Notes under the pieces: generated by a model
What the model saw: only the letters and a program-made list of their open reading frames with translations
What the model was told of the DNA's origin: nothing
Databases searched by the model: none
Source: Desulfobacterales bacterium
GTDB lineage: Bacteria > Desulfobacterota > Desulfobulbia > Desulfobulbales > VMSU01
DNA length: 32,434 bases
Assembly: GCA_011330685.1 (NCBI GenBank)
Contig: DRPV01000315.1
Location: 1 to 32,434 of the forward strand
Reading direction: 5' to 3'
Translations under genes and position numbers: made by a program
Part shown: piece after piece, positions 1 to 9,100 of the stretch
Layout of the letters: each line of letters opens with the position of its first letter
How positions within the stretch are numbered: position 1 is the first letter of the stretch

Positions 1-1170
1 AACGCCGGAATCCTCTTTGCGACCTGCTATGAACCTGAAATATTCAACGACCTGAAGTCATACCAGGGCAAAAACATAAAACTGACAATAAATTCCTCGG
101 GAGAGGTGGAATACCAGCAGCAAAAGGACGGCGCGGCCCGGAAAAAATCCAGCCCAAAAGCAAAGCTGCCGACGGCCCGCGCCCACCGGGTTACATTTAC
201 CAGCTACGCCGCGGCAAGTAAAAATTTCACCAGTAAGATAGTGGGCGGCAAGTCCCTTAAACTCCAGGAACTCAAAGACAAAATACCGGCTTGGCTCCAT
301 ATACCACGCTCTGCGGCCATCCCTTTTCGCAGTTGCGAGAGGGTGCTGGCCATAAAGGCGAACCAGCCCCTTCTGAAAGATTATAACGAACTTACACACG
401 TGCTTGACCAGAATCCGCCCCGGAATCTCCTTAAACTGCGGCAATGTATCAGCCGGCTCAGCGCCCCGCCGACGCTGCCTAAATCCCTGCGACGGGCCAT
501 GACGGACGAGGGACTGGCCTGGCCGGATGACTGGTCGCTCCTCTGGTCACGGATAAAACAGATCTGGGCCTCAAAATGGAATGAACGGGCCTACTGGAGC
601 CGCAAAAAATGGCACCTGAAGCATGAGGAACTTACTATGGCCGTCCTCATTCAGGAGGTCGTCGCGGCCCAATACGCCTTTGTGATCCACACCGCCAATC
701 CCTTCACCTTTGATAAGAATGAACTTTACGCCGAGGTGGTTCTGGGTTTGGGAGAGACCCTCTGCAGCGGTAATTATCCCGGCCGCGCCTTAAGTTTTAC
801 CTGTCGGAAAGACAAAAAGAGCCTTGAGCCGTATATTATATCCTATCCGGGCAAAAGCCTGGCCCTGACGGGCGGCGGGCTCATCGTCCGCTCCGACTCC
901 AATGGTGAAGACCTGGAAGGCTACGCCGGAGCAGGCCTGTATGACAGTGTTTTACTGGTGCCGCCCCAGGAAAAAACGCCCGACTATATTAACAGCCCGC
1001 TCCTGTGGCAGGCTGATTTTAGAACAAAGTTCCTGCGGGATATCACCCGGCTTGGCATTGAGGTTGAAAAGACCATGGAGGGATGCCCCCAGGATATTGA
1101 AGGCGCCTACGCGGATGGTAAATTTTACATAGTCCAAACCAGACCCCAGGTGGGAAACAAAAATGATTGA
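1..1170 (+). CDS. Alpha-glucan, water dikinase-like protein (GWD1/R1 type), 5'-truncated by window edge
   Basis: The reading frame is open from base 1, giving 389 visible residues, so the GTG at 106 is not the true start. Visible residues 1-36 (GILFATCYEP onward) match the end of the GWD phosphohistidine domain. From about residue 72 (SKIVGGKSLKLQEL) to the end runs the PPDK_N-type nucleotide-binding domain that transfers the beta-phosphate of ATP to the catalytic histidine. Plant GWD1 hallmarks are RSDSNGEDLEGYAGAGLYDS (from about residue 297), KQIWASKWNERAYWS, AFVIHTANP, GLGETL..G.YPGRALSF, and PQDIEGAYADGKFYIVQTRP at the C-terminus. In plants GWD phosphorylates glucosyl C6 of starch: ATP + glucan + water gives AMP, Pi and phosphoglucan. 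The catalytic histidine and any starch-binding module lie upstream of the window. The stop overlaps the next gene by 8 nt, implying translational coupling. A plain PEP synthase is unlikely because no PEP-utilizers C-terminal barrel follows. The family call is firm; activity on bacterial glycogen or polyglucose is inferred. Confidence 0.85.
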   Translation, partial: NAGILFATCYEPEIFNDLKSYQGKNIKLTINSSGEVEYQQQKDGAARKKSSPKAKLPTARAHRVTFTSYAAASKNFTSKIVGGKSLKLQELKDKIPAWLHIPRSAAIPFRSCERVLAIKANQPLLKDYNELTHVLDQNPPRNLLKLRQCISRLSAPPTLPKSLRRAMTDEGLAWPDDWSLLWSRIKQIWASKWNERAYWSRKKWHLKHEELTMAVLIQEVVAAQYAFVIHTANPFTFDKNELYAEVVLGLGETLCSGNYPGRALSFTCRKDKKSLEPYIISYPGKSLALTGGGLIVRSDSNGEDLEGYAGAGLYDSVLLVPPQEKTPDYINSPLLWQADFRTKFLRDITRLGIEVEKTMEGCPQDIEGAYADGKFYIVQTRPQVGNKND

Positions 1171-4100
1171 AAATACCCACAAATCCATCCGCATAGGCAA
1201 CCAGACCGCCTTCATGGCCTTGACGCCGCTCGCCCCATTTTTCTATGCCGTTGAAAATCATTTCGGCGCCTTTGAATGGTTTCCAGATAAAAAGGAGTCC
1301 GGCGCCGGCTGGGATTTAGGCGACATAAACGAAGAACAGCGCCGTTTCATTAAAAAAACGGCTCAGGCCAATGAGATTACCCTGAGCATGCATGCTTCCT
1401 CGTGGGCAGATCCCTTCCGGTTGGAAAGCCGAAAGATTTTTTTTGATAATATTGATTTTGCCGGGGAGATCGGCGCTGTTCTACTGAATATCCACCTGAG
1501 TACCGAACACGGCCTGGCGGATTATGTGCGGGCCATCCTGCCCATCTGCAATTATTGCCGGGCGGCCGGTCTGCGACTCGCCATTGAGAACACCCCCCTT
1601 ACGAGTCCAGAAGACTTTAACCGCTTATTTGCCCTGCTCAGAGAGATTAAGGATACCCCCCTGGATCATGTCGGCATGTGTATTGACCTGGGGCATGCCA
1701 ACCTATGCTCCACTACCCAGAATGATTATATTGGCTTTTTAGACCGTCTTGACAGTCAGGTGCCGATTATTCACGCCCATCTGCATGAAAATTATGGCGA
1801 TTATGACGCTCATCTGGTGATTTTTACCGGCCCGGCCGCTCAGAATGACCGCGGGGTGCGCCTTTTTTTTGACCGCCTTGCCAAACGCGCTTATCAAGGC
1901 GTTATTATTCTTGAACAGTGGCCTGATCCTCCAAGTCTGCTTAACGCGGCCCGCGACAGGCTCATTCAGATAATGGCCGACTTTACCTTTCCCCTGGAAC
2001 CACCGCCGATTCTTCCAAAAAAAGAAAACGGAGAAAAAAGAGAAAAATATTCCTCCAAGATGCCGATACCGGCAGGCGATGAATTCCGCTTTGTGAAGCT
2101 GCTGGTGGAAGCGGATCAACAGAGAAAGAGCTGGCGCCGGAAATTAGCTGGAATTTATCAACTGTTGCGGGAGACTCCGAAATTGACTACTGATGATCTC
2201 GTCTATCTCGCTGTCTATCTGCGTTTTCTTGGTACCGGCGCGCTTGCCTGTACTGAAGACGGCCGCCATTTCAGACCCAGCCGCCATGCCCGTCTCTCTC
2301 AACAGATTCAGGAACAACTGCTTGCCTGTACCTCCCCGGACAATGCCTTTATCCTGCGGCATATTTACCCATGGCTGCCATCCTATGACAGCGCTTTTAC
2401 CAGAACAGAGCCTTTAACCAGAATAAGAGACATTGCCCACCGCAACGATATTCCCCCGGAACTGAAAAAGGAGATTAAGAATACCCTGCAGAATAAACTG
2501 CACCGCTGCGCCGGGCCGGAAGACCTGACCACCTCGGAGAATATCCTGCAGCGGATTACCGCGCCGGGGGCCGAATACGCCCGGCCCTTTGTGGAACAGT
2601 TCAAGATATTTCACCAGGAACTGCGGGAATTTTTCAATATCGAGGCCCTTGAACAACGGCTCAATAAAATATGCCTGGCTAATGACAAGATCAAACCGGT
2701 TATCCAGCGTTTTTTAGAGGCCAGGGCGGCTGCCAGGCCCGGTCAGCAAGCCGCTCTTCTTAAGCTGCTGACCAAACTGCGCTGCCAATTAGCGCAGCAG
2801 TTACCGCCGGACGCCAGCCCCCAGACGCAAAATATGCGCCTCACGGACATTGGACTGGCGGATTACGCCTTTGTTCTATTGAGTGAAATAATCACTGAAT
2901 TCGAAAACCACCAGGAACTGCCCTGGAAGAAAGTTCTCGAAGTCCTGATTATGAATGTTAACAATATCCGCTTAAACGGGGTAGAAACGGCAGAGTGTAC
3001 GGCCATAATCGCTGAACTGACAGCCTGGCGGCGCAATTTTGATCCCCAGGTACGCGACTATCTGCTGCGGCTCAAGGCCACCCTGACCCGCAGCCGGCGT
3101 CTGACGGATAGTTACAGAGAAATGGTGTTAGGGTTATTTCTTAAAAAAACCAAAATATTAGGCCGGGCTCTAAAAGTGCCAAGTCACGCTGTTGAACTCT
3201 ATTGCGAGGGTGAAATTCGCGCCAGTCTCATCTTTCAGTTAGCAAAGCTCAATACCCTGCTTTTAAAGAATATAAGAAGTATTGCCGGGCTGCCGCCCTG
3301 GGATGTGATCGGCCCAGGAGTTGCCTGCGGCACCCTCTGTACGGCGGCCGGCCTCGACTATCTGCCGGCCGCCGAAAACGGCCCCCAGATAGTACTGCTC
3401 AAACAGGCGGCAGGTGACGAGAGCATTCCTCAGGGGGTCCGCGCCCTCGTTCTTGCCCATAACCTGCCGCACTTAAGTCATCTTGCCATCCGCGCCCGCC
3501 AGGCAGAAGTGGTTCTGGTGGCAGCTGAAGATTCGTCATTGTTTAAGGAACTCTGCCGGCAAAGGGGCAAAAAGCTCACCATCACGGCCACCGCCGAATC
3601 GGTAACATTTAATAGAAATGAAAAAACAACTGGGGAAACTGCCCCCAAACCGCCCAAAGCGAAACAGGGCGGTTTATCCAACCTGCTCATTACCCGGCAA
3701 CCCCTGGTGCTTGAGCTGACCCGGATAACTCCGAATAGCGGCGGCGCCAAAGCAGACGGGCTGAGAAGGCTGCATGAACTGGCCCAAAAAAAAGGTGCTG
3801 ATTTTAATACCCCTAAAGGGGTGGTTATCCCCTTTGGGGTTATGGAGGCCACCCTGAACGCCGGGGGCTTAATGGGACAATATATTTCTTTTCTGCAAAG
3901 AATAGACAAAATAAACGACCAGAAAGGTTTTCAGGCCGCGGAGGATGATTTACGCCGGATGTTAGCCGCGCTGAACTATGAACAGCTCAGCACCGCGATC
4001 AAGAAAAAATTCACGGCCCAGGAGCGGCTGATACTCCGCTCAAGCAGCAGTTGTGAGGATTTAGCCGCCATCTCCGGGGCCGGTCTGTACGAGTCAATTA

Positions 4101-4660
4101 CCAATGTTGACCATGAGCATATAGGCCAGGCGCTGCGTAAGGTCTGGGCCTCCCTGTGGACCTGGCGGGCGGTTCTCAGCCGGCGGCAAAACGGCATTAC
4201 CACGGAGCAAACCTATATGGCCGTCCTTATTCAACAGATGCTAAAGCCTGATTATTCCTTTGTTATACACACCGTCAATCCAATCACCGGCAGGCATAAC
4301 GAGATTTACCTGGAGCTGGTGGCGGGTCAGGGCGAAACCCTGGCCGGCGCGAGGTTCCCCGGCACACCTTACCGCATGGTATGCGACAAAAAGACAGGTC
4401 AGCCGACCATGCTGGCCTTTGCCGATCTCAGCAAGGCCCTATGGGTCGGCCGCCGGGAGGGAATGGTCGCTAAAACTGCCGACTATTCGACCTGCGGTCT
4501 GTCGACAAATAAAAAGGTGCGGGTACGGATGGCTAAACGCCTGACGGCCATAGGACGCCTGGTGGAGAAGACATTCGGCAGCCCGCAGGATATTGAAGGC
4601 GCCATTGTTGGTGACCGCATCTCGCTGGTGCAGTCACGCCCCCAGATTCTCACCCACTGA
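1163..4660 (+). CDS. TIM-barrel (sugar isomerase/endonuclease IV-type) fused to phosphoglucan, water dikinase (PWD/GWD3)-like protein, 1165 aa
   Basis: Residues 1-275 form an AP_endonuc_2/xylose-isomerase-like barrel with a full set of likely metal ligands: LSMHAS, LNIHLS, LAIENTP, CIDLGHANL, HAHLHEN, GDYDAH and ILEQW. A charged linker follows (about 276-305). The rest matches plant PWD: a helical region with TRIRDIAHRNDIP and NKLHRCAGPEDL (about 420-460), a swivelling phosphohistidine domain (about 712-816) with LPHLSHLAIRARQ, whose LSH histidine is His773, and a nucleotide-binding domain (about 860-1165) with GVVIPFG, LRSSSSCEDL..ISGAGLYES, VWASLWTWRAVLSRR, IHTVNP and QDIEGAIVGD...VQSRPQ. 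Plant PWD phosphorylates glucosyl C3, normally after GWD has acted at C6, and carries an N-terminal CBM20; here the barrel takes that place. The ATG overlaps the upstream GWD-like stop by 8 nt. The dikinase assignment is strong. The barrel's substrate is unknown, and its fusion suggests a role on the same glucan or a sugar released from it. Confidence 0.87.
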   Translation: MIENTHKSIRIGNQTAFMALTPLAPFFYAVENHFGAFEWFPDKKESGAGWDLGDINEEQRRFIKKTAQANEITLSMHASSWADPFRLESRKIFFDNIDFAGEIGAVLLNIHLSTEHGLADYVRAILPICNYCRAAGLRLAIENTPLTSPEDFNRLFALLREIKDTPLDHVGMCIDLGHANLCSTTQNDYIGFLDRLDSQVPIIHAHLHENYGDYDAHLVIFTGPAAQNDRGVRLFFDRLAKRAYQGVIILEQWPDPPSLLNAARDRLIQIMADFTFPLEPPPILPKKENGEKREKYSSKMPIPAGDEFRFVKLLVEADQQRKSWRRKLAGIYQLLRETPKLTTDDLVYLAVYLRFLGTGALACTEDGRHFRPSRHARLSQQIQEQLLACTSPDNAFILRHIYPWLPSYDSAFTRTEPLTRIRDIAHRNDIPPELKKEIKNTLQNKLHRCAGPEDLTTSENILQRITAPGAEYARPFVEQFKIFHQELREFFNIEALEQRLNKICLANDKIKPVIQRFLEARAAARPGQQAALLKLLTKLRCQLAQQLPPDASPQTQNMRLTDIGLADYAFVLLSEIITEFENHQELPWKKVLEVLIMNVNNIRLNGVETAECTAIIAELTAWRRNFDPQVRDYLLRLKATLTRSRRLTDSYREMVLGLFLKKTKILGRALKVPSHAVELYCEGEIRASLIFQLAKLNTLLLKNIRSIAGLPPWDVIGPGVACGTLCTAAGLDYLPAAENGPQIVLLKQAAGDESIPQGVRALVLAHNLPHLSHLAIRARQAEVVLVAAEDSSLFKELCRQRGKKLTITATAESVTFNRNEKTTGETAPKPPKAKQGGLSNLLITRQPLVLELTRITPNSGGAKADGLRRLHELAQKKGADFNTPKGVVIPFGVMEATLNAGGLMGQYISFLQRIDKINDQKGFQAAEDDLRRMLAALNYEQLSTAIKKKFTAQERLILRSSSSCEDLAAISGAGLYESITNVDHEHIGQALRKVWASLWTWRAVLSRRQNGITTEQTYMAVLIQQMLKPDYSFVIHTVNPITGRHNEIYLELVAGQGETLAGARFPGTPYRMVCDKKTGQPTMLAFADLSKALWVGRREGMVAKTADYSTCGLSTNKKVRVRMAKRLTAIGRLVEKTFGSPQDIEGAIVGDRISLVQSRPQILTH

Positions 4661-4673
4661 GCGGTATCTACCC

Positions 4674-5711
4674 ATGCAATCGACAAATCCACACTTGCTG
4701 GCTTTATTTCAGAAAAGAATCGACGGGGACGACGCCCTTCTTGAACTGGCCCGTCTGCGTTTTCAGCAGGCCGGTTTAGGGACGGAATTTTACGCCTCCA
4801 GCCCCAAAGAATTAAAGTGGTTATTGCGTTTCAGACCAAATGACACGGCCCCGCTCACGGTGCATCTGCCCAGAGGTATAAATCTCATAGAAGATAAATA
4901 CCGCGTCTCCTGGATTATTCATTACATGACCGCCTTCGCGGGGGTGGTTGACGGCTTTATAATCCATGACCAGGCCGAAGTCCTCACCCCGCCCTACCTG
5001 GCCGCGCTGGCTGAAATTGACCACGCCCTGCGGAATTGTCCCTGCGGGCCAATGCTCTTTGTTGAGTACGCGGCAGGCCTGGCCCCCGCCGTTTTCTGCG
5101 AGTTACATGAACAGCTGCAGGATCTACCGAGGGTGAGCGCCTGTATAGATATTGGTCATATGGGAATTTACTACGCGCGGAAATTATACCGCCAATCCCA
5201 TCCAGAATCTGATATTTGCGCCCTTACCCCCGCCTCCCCTGAACTTCCCGGCCTCATCGATGACATCCAGAATACGGTGGAGCAGGTCTTAAATAAGGTG
5301 TTAGCCGTGGTGCGGCAGTTGGCCGGCCTGGGCAAGGCGCTGCATTTTCATCTCCACGACGGCCACCCTCTTTCGACCTTCAGCCCTTTCGGGGTTGCGG
5401 ATCACTTGAGTTTTTTCAGCAAAATCCCCATCCCCTTCGCCTTTAAAGGCAAAAAGGAGCTGGCAACCATGTTCGGCCCCGACGGTCTTGAAAAAATTAT
5501 CGCCGCAGTTACCGCTTTACCGGCCCTTAAGCCGCTCAGCTTCACCCTGGAGATTCACCCCACCAAGGACAGACTGCCCTTAGGCGATGCCACATATCTA
5601 TTCAATCACTGGCGAATAAAAACAAATGCCGAACAGATGAATCACTGGCTCTCGGTGCTGGTTGAGAATTATCGTCTGCTGTCAGCTATAATTAATCGCC
5701 AGGGCCGGTAA
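4674..5711 (+). CDS. Sugar phosphate isomerase/epimerase-like TIM-barrel protein, 345 aa
   Basis: I chose the ATG at 4674, 13 nt after the dikinase stop, rather than the earlier in-frame start at 4593, which would lie inside the dikinase gene. A weak GAGCGG precedes it. The protein reads as a second AP_endonuc_2/xylose-isomerase-like barrel, with candidate metal ligands in LTVHLP, IIHDQAE, LFVEYA, CIDIGHMG, LHFHLHDGHP and FTLEIHP. CIDIGH and HFHLHD line up in type with CIDLGH and HAHLHE in the barrel fused to the neighbouring dikinase, so the two may be paralogues or partner subunits. No signal peptide or membrane segment is visible, so it is probably cytoplasmic. It is the last gene of the glucan-dikinase operon. 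The fold call is fairly safe; the reaction cannot be named from sequence. Confidence 0.7.
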   Translation: MQSTNPHLLALFQKRIDGDDALLELARLRFQQAGLGTEFYASSPKELKWLLRFRPNDTAPLTVHLPRGINLIEDKYRVSWIIHYMTAFAGVVDGFIIHDQAEVLTPPYLAALAEIDHALRNCPCGPMLFVEYAAGLAPAVFCELHEQLQDLPRVSACIDIGHMGIYYARKLYRQSHPESDICALTPASPELPGLIDDIQNTVEQVLNKVLAVVRQLAGLGKALHFHLHDGHPLSTFSPFGVADHLSFFSKIPIPFAFKGKKELATMFGPDGLEKIIAAVTALPALKPLSFTLEIHPTKDRLPLGDATYLFNHWRIKTNAEQMNHWLSVLVENYRLLSAIINRQGR

Positions 5712-6153
5712 CTTCCGCCATAGGCTGCGCAAAACATAAAGCAATAAAAACAACAACGTCCCCTCCTTTACCCCGGTGAACGCACCCAACCAAATAACGC
5801 AACAACGCAAGTCTGACCCCGTTTTTACCCATTTGCATTTTTTTAGCCAACAACCGACCTTACATCGTGAATGCACTATAGGCCGAAAGCTGTTGATCAA
5901 CCTGCAATAATTCCCCCCTCGATTAAAATTAGAACATAAATACCCTTTCTACCGGTGTTGTCATGACACCATTGAATTTAACAAAAGGTTGACAGCTTTT
6001 TCGGAAAAAAGTAAGGATTTTCTAAGGATATTGTTTTTTTTTGGCAGTTTCTGAAATATTTTTGAGCAGCAAAGAGGGGGAGGGAATTGGTGGCTTTTAT
6101 CTCCCAGCCCACCGTTTGAAAAACGATTACTTATCACTTAAAGGAGAATGCTT
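5712..6153. other. Non-coding gap with candidate promoter upstream of the LGFP-repeat gene
   Basis: This 442-bp stretch separates the dikinase operon from the next gene and is more AT-rich in its second half. I see no convincing gene. A TTGACA box lies at 5989-5994, with a weak -10 candidate (TAAGGA, 6012-6017) 17 nt further on. A long T run follows at about 6031-6039. No clear hairpin terminator for the upstream operon is visible. A phrase around 5808-5830 (AAGTCTGACCCCG) resembles dispersed intergenic sequence common in this bacterial group, but only one copy is present here. Confidence 0.4.
5989..6017 (+). promoter_or_regulatory. Candidate sigma70-type promoter
   Basis: A perfect -35 box TTGACA (5989-5994) is followed after 17 nt by TAAGGA, a poor -10 match. 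The position, about 135 bp upstream of the ATG at 6154, suits expression of the solitary LamG/LGFP gene. The weak -10 keeps this tentative. Confidence 0.3.
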
Positions 6154-9100
6154 ATGCCCGGAAAATTGATTGGAAACAACGTCTTTTTGAATTTCGGTAC
6201 CAACGTGCCGGTTTTGGCGAATCCCATCTTGGGAAACCTGGTGAACATTGTGAACCCTGTACCCAAAATCCCTGATACCCCTCCCTTGGTTACATACACT
6301 TTCGCGAACGGCAAAGCACAAAATGACGATGGATCTTTTGTTGCCGTGGTCAAGAATGTGACTTTTGGGAAGACAAACGCCACCGTTTCCGGCTGGGGAA
6401 CATTAACAAATCAGGCCCAATTTGCAGCCGACAGTTCTATGACAATATCAATCCCTGCCAAACTCCAGCCCATGGAGCCCTATGGGGTCGAAGCGGTTGT
6501 CAATATCCCCGCACTCGGAACCGGGCGGATGAATATAGTGGAGGGCCAGAAGAGCCCCTTCTCGCTATATGTCGAGCCGCGTAACGGTACCCTTTGTTTA
6601 GTGGGATCTATCTGTGACGCAAAGGGATGGCTTTCGGTCACCGCCGACAAAAATACGGTTCCCCTCAATCAATGGGTGCGTCTGGCCATGGTCTTCACCG
6701 GCGATGAGATTGTCCTGCTGATCAATGGTCAGATTGCCGTCCGTCGAGTCATAAGTGCCGCCACCCTAAAAAGTTTCGGCAGCAATAAAATGGTGATAGG
6801 TGTTTGGCCGGGCGGCAATCGTTACCAGTTCCGGGGGCAAATGGCGGGACTCAAGATATGGAACAGTATCCCGTTCGAGTACTGGCCGCAGATCTGGCAT
6901 GCCCAAGAAAACGGAATTGGGGAGATCGACAGCAAATACGAAGAGTTAGGCGGTGATAGCTGTATACTGGGGGAGCCAACCAGAACCGAGGCTGCCATCG
7001 GTAAAGGCCGGTACCGAACTTACCAGCGAGGAGCAATATACTGGAGCGCCGGAACCGGGGCTTGGGAAGTTCATGGTGCTATTTACAGTCACTACCGTGC
7101 CCATTCCGGCCCCACCGGCAGCCTGGGCTTCCCCAACTCTGACGAGTCGGTGGCTGCTCGGCCGGGTGCGCGGTACAACAGGTTCGAAAACGGTGCCATA
7201 TACTGGTCGGCCAGTACCAGGGCCAAGGAGGTGCATGGCCTTATCTTCGCCCACTACCTCTATCTAGGCGCAGAAAAATGCCATCTAGGTCTACCGGTAT
7301 CAGACGAAATGAACTGCGCCAACGGCCAAGGGCGGAAAAGCCGGTTTCAAGGGGGTAATATTTACTGGTCCGGTGCTACCGGTGCCCATGAAGTACATGG
7401 AGCCATTCTCTCCAGATATCTCAAACTCGGGGGCCCGGCTGGTTTCCTGGGGTTCCCAATTTCCGACGAAACCGATATCCTCAAGAGTAATAACCAGCCG
7501 TCCGGCGCTAAATTTTCCCGATTCCAAGGTGGCACCATATATTGGAGTTCGGCTTCCGGCGCTTGGGAAGTGCATGGAGCGATCAGGCAACTCTATGAAA
7601 AATCTGGCGGCCCATTGGGATCTTCCAAGTTGGGTTTTCCCATTGGCAACGAAACCAGGGTTGGCGGCAGCGACATCAAATTCAACGATTTCCAAGGTGG
7701 CGTAATCGTCTGGAGGCCCAGTTCCGGGGCCATAATCTTCACCGAGTTGCAACTGCAACTAGGCAAAGTGGAGTCTAGTTCAATCGACGACGGCATTGGC
7801 TGGTTCAAAAAGGATAGAACTGCCGAATTGATAACCTACACCACAGTCAAGGCCAACGGGGTAACCCTGGACAACGGCAAACGCCGCCCGGATCACCATG
7901 CCGGCAGCGATTACAATATCGGTTCCAAATATCTCATCAGCCCGATCCGCAGTAACACCGCTATCTATCTGAAAATAAAGGTAGATGACTGGGATTATGC
8001 CAGTTCTAACGACCACTTGGCCAACTACGAGAAGACCTTCGATATCCGAACTTTCTTTGGTCAACTGGGTGGGAGTCCGCCAGGGGTTTACTCCAACCAG
8101 AATTCCACCTCCAAGGGCAAAGACTCCCCAAGTCTATCTACCATCAGGTTCAACTTTTCCATCCACAAACCCCCATGCATCGATTCTACGATTCCTTTCA
8201 GAGAACAATGCTGGTGGCGCTTTGACAATTTCAAAACCCCGGTACTTTCTCGACAGATGTTCGCGGATGTATTTTCTGATGTCGAGAACGTCGAAAATAC
8301 TTGGGACGAGATAATGAGTCCCTTCGACAGTATCTATTACAAAACAGCTTATAAAAAAGTAGCCGCCGGCGGCAACTGTTTCGGCATCAGCACTGAGGCG
8401 GTCTACGCCCGAGCCAACCAGTCGATTTTAGTAGAACCGATTCACGATTACAAGGCCAATTCATCGGATCCGATTAATGCGACCAACAGCAACCTTGCCA
8501 CCGGCCTGAAGCATCTGTTCAATGAAAAGCACGGCTACCAGGTCGGGGCCCAGGCTATTAACTGTATCATCGACCAGATAATGAATTTAGACATCATTCA
8601 ACCCTTGGAAATCTACAACCGGGTCAAATATCTGTTGGCAGTGGGTGACTATCCAGTGATCTGCATGAATGATCTGGCGCACGGCAGTGGTCACTGCGTA
8701 ATGCCCTACCGTTGCGATGATGGTGCTGGCAGCCATCCCCACAAAATCTGGATCGGTGATCCCAATGCCCCCTGGCGTAGTGGTCCAGCCGACAAAACAT
8801 ATATTGAGATCAAGAAGAACAACACCTTCCGAACCGTTAATTGTCCAGCACCTTATGCCAGCGGCACGGTTCTGTCCGGAATGCTCCCAAGCACTTTCAT
8901 GTCAGCGATCCCCTATCATGTCCTCCGCCAGCAACCGCGCACACCGTTCTGGGAGATTTTGTCGACATTGATATTCCTTCTGGGGGGAATCCTTCTATTG
9001 GCTGGGGATGCGGAGTCGGAAGAGATCAACAGTGACGGCAAATCCTACTACAAAAAAGTCAACGGCGTTCGTCACATTACCAGCAATGGCATCAGAGGTT

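Noticed and set aside
106-1170. GTG at 106 as the start of the first gene
   Set aside because: The frame is open to base 1 and the upstream codons read as the expected end of the GWD phosphohistidine domain, so the gene enters from outside the window.
4593-4673. Longer N-terminus for the free-standing TIM-barrel gene
   Set aside because: It would overlap the conserved C-terminus of the dikinase by about 70 bp in another frame; ATG 4674 gives a sensible start.
5682-5900. 72-residue minus-strand ORF after the dikinase operon
   Set aside because: No motif, starts in non-coding sequence and overlaps the end of the barrel gene; no support as a gene.
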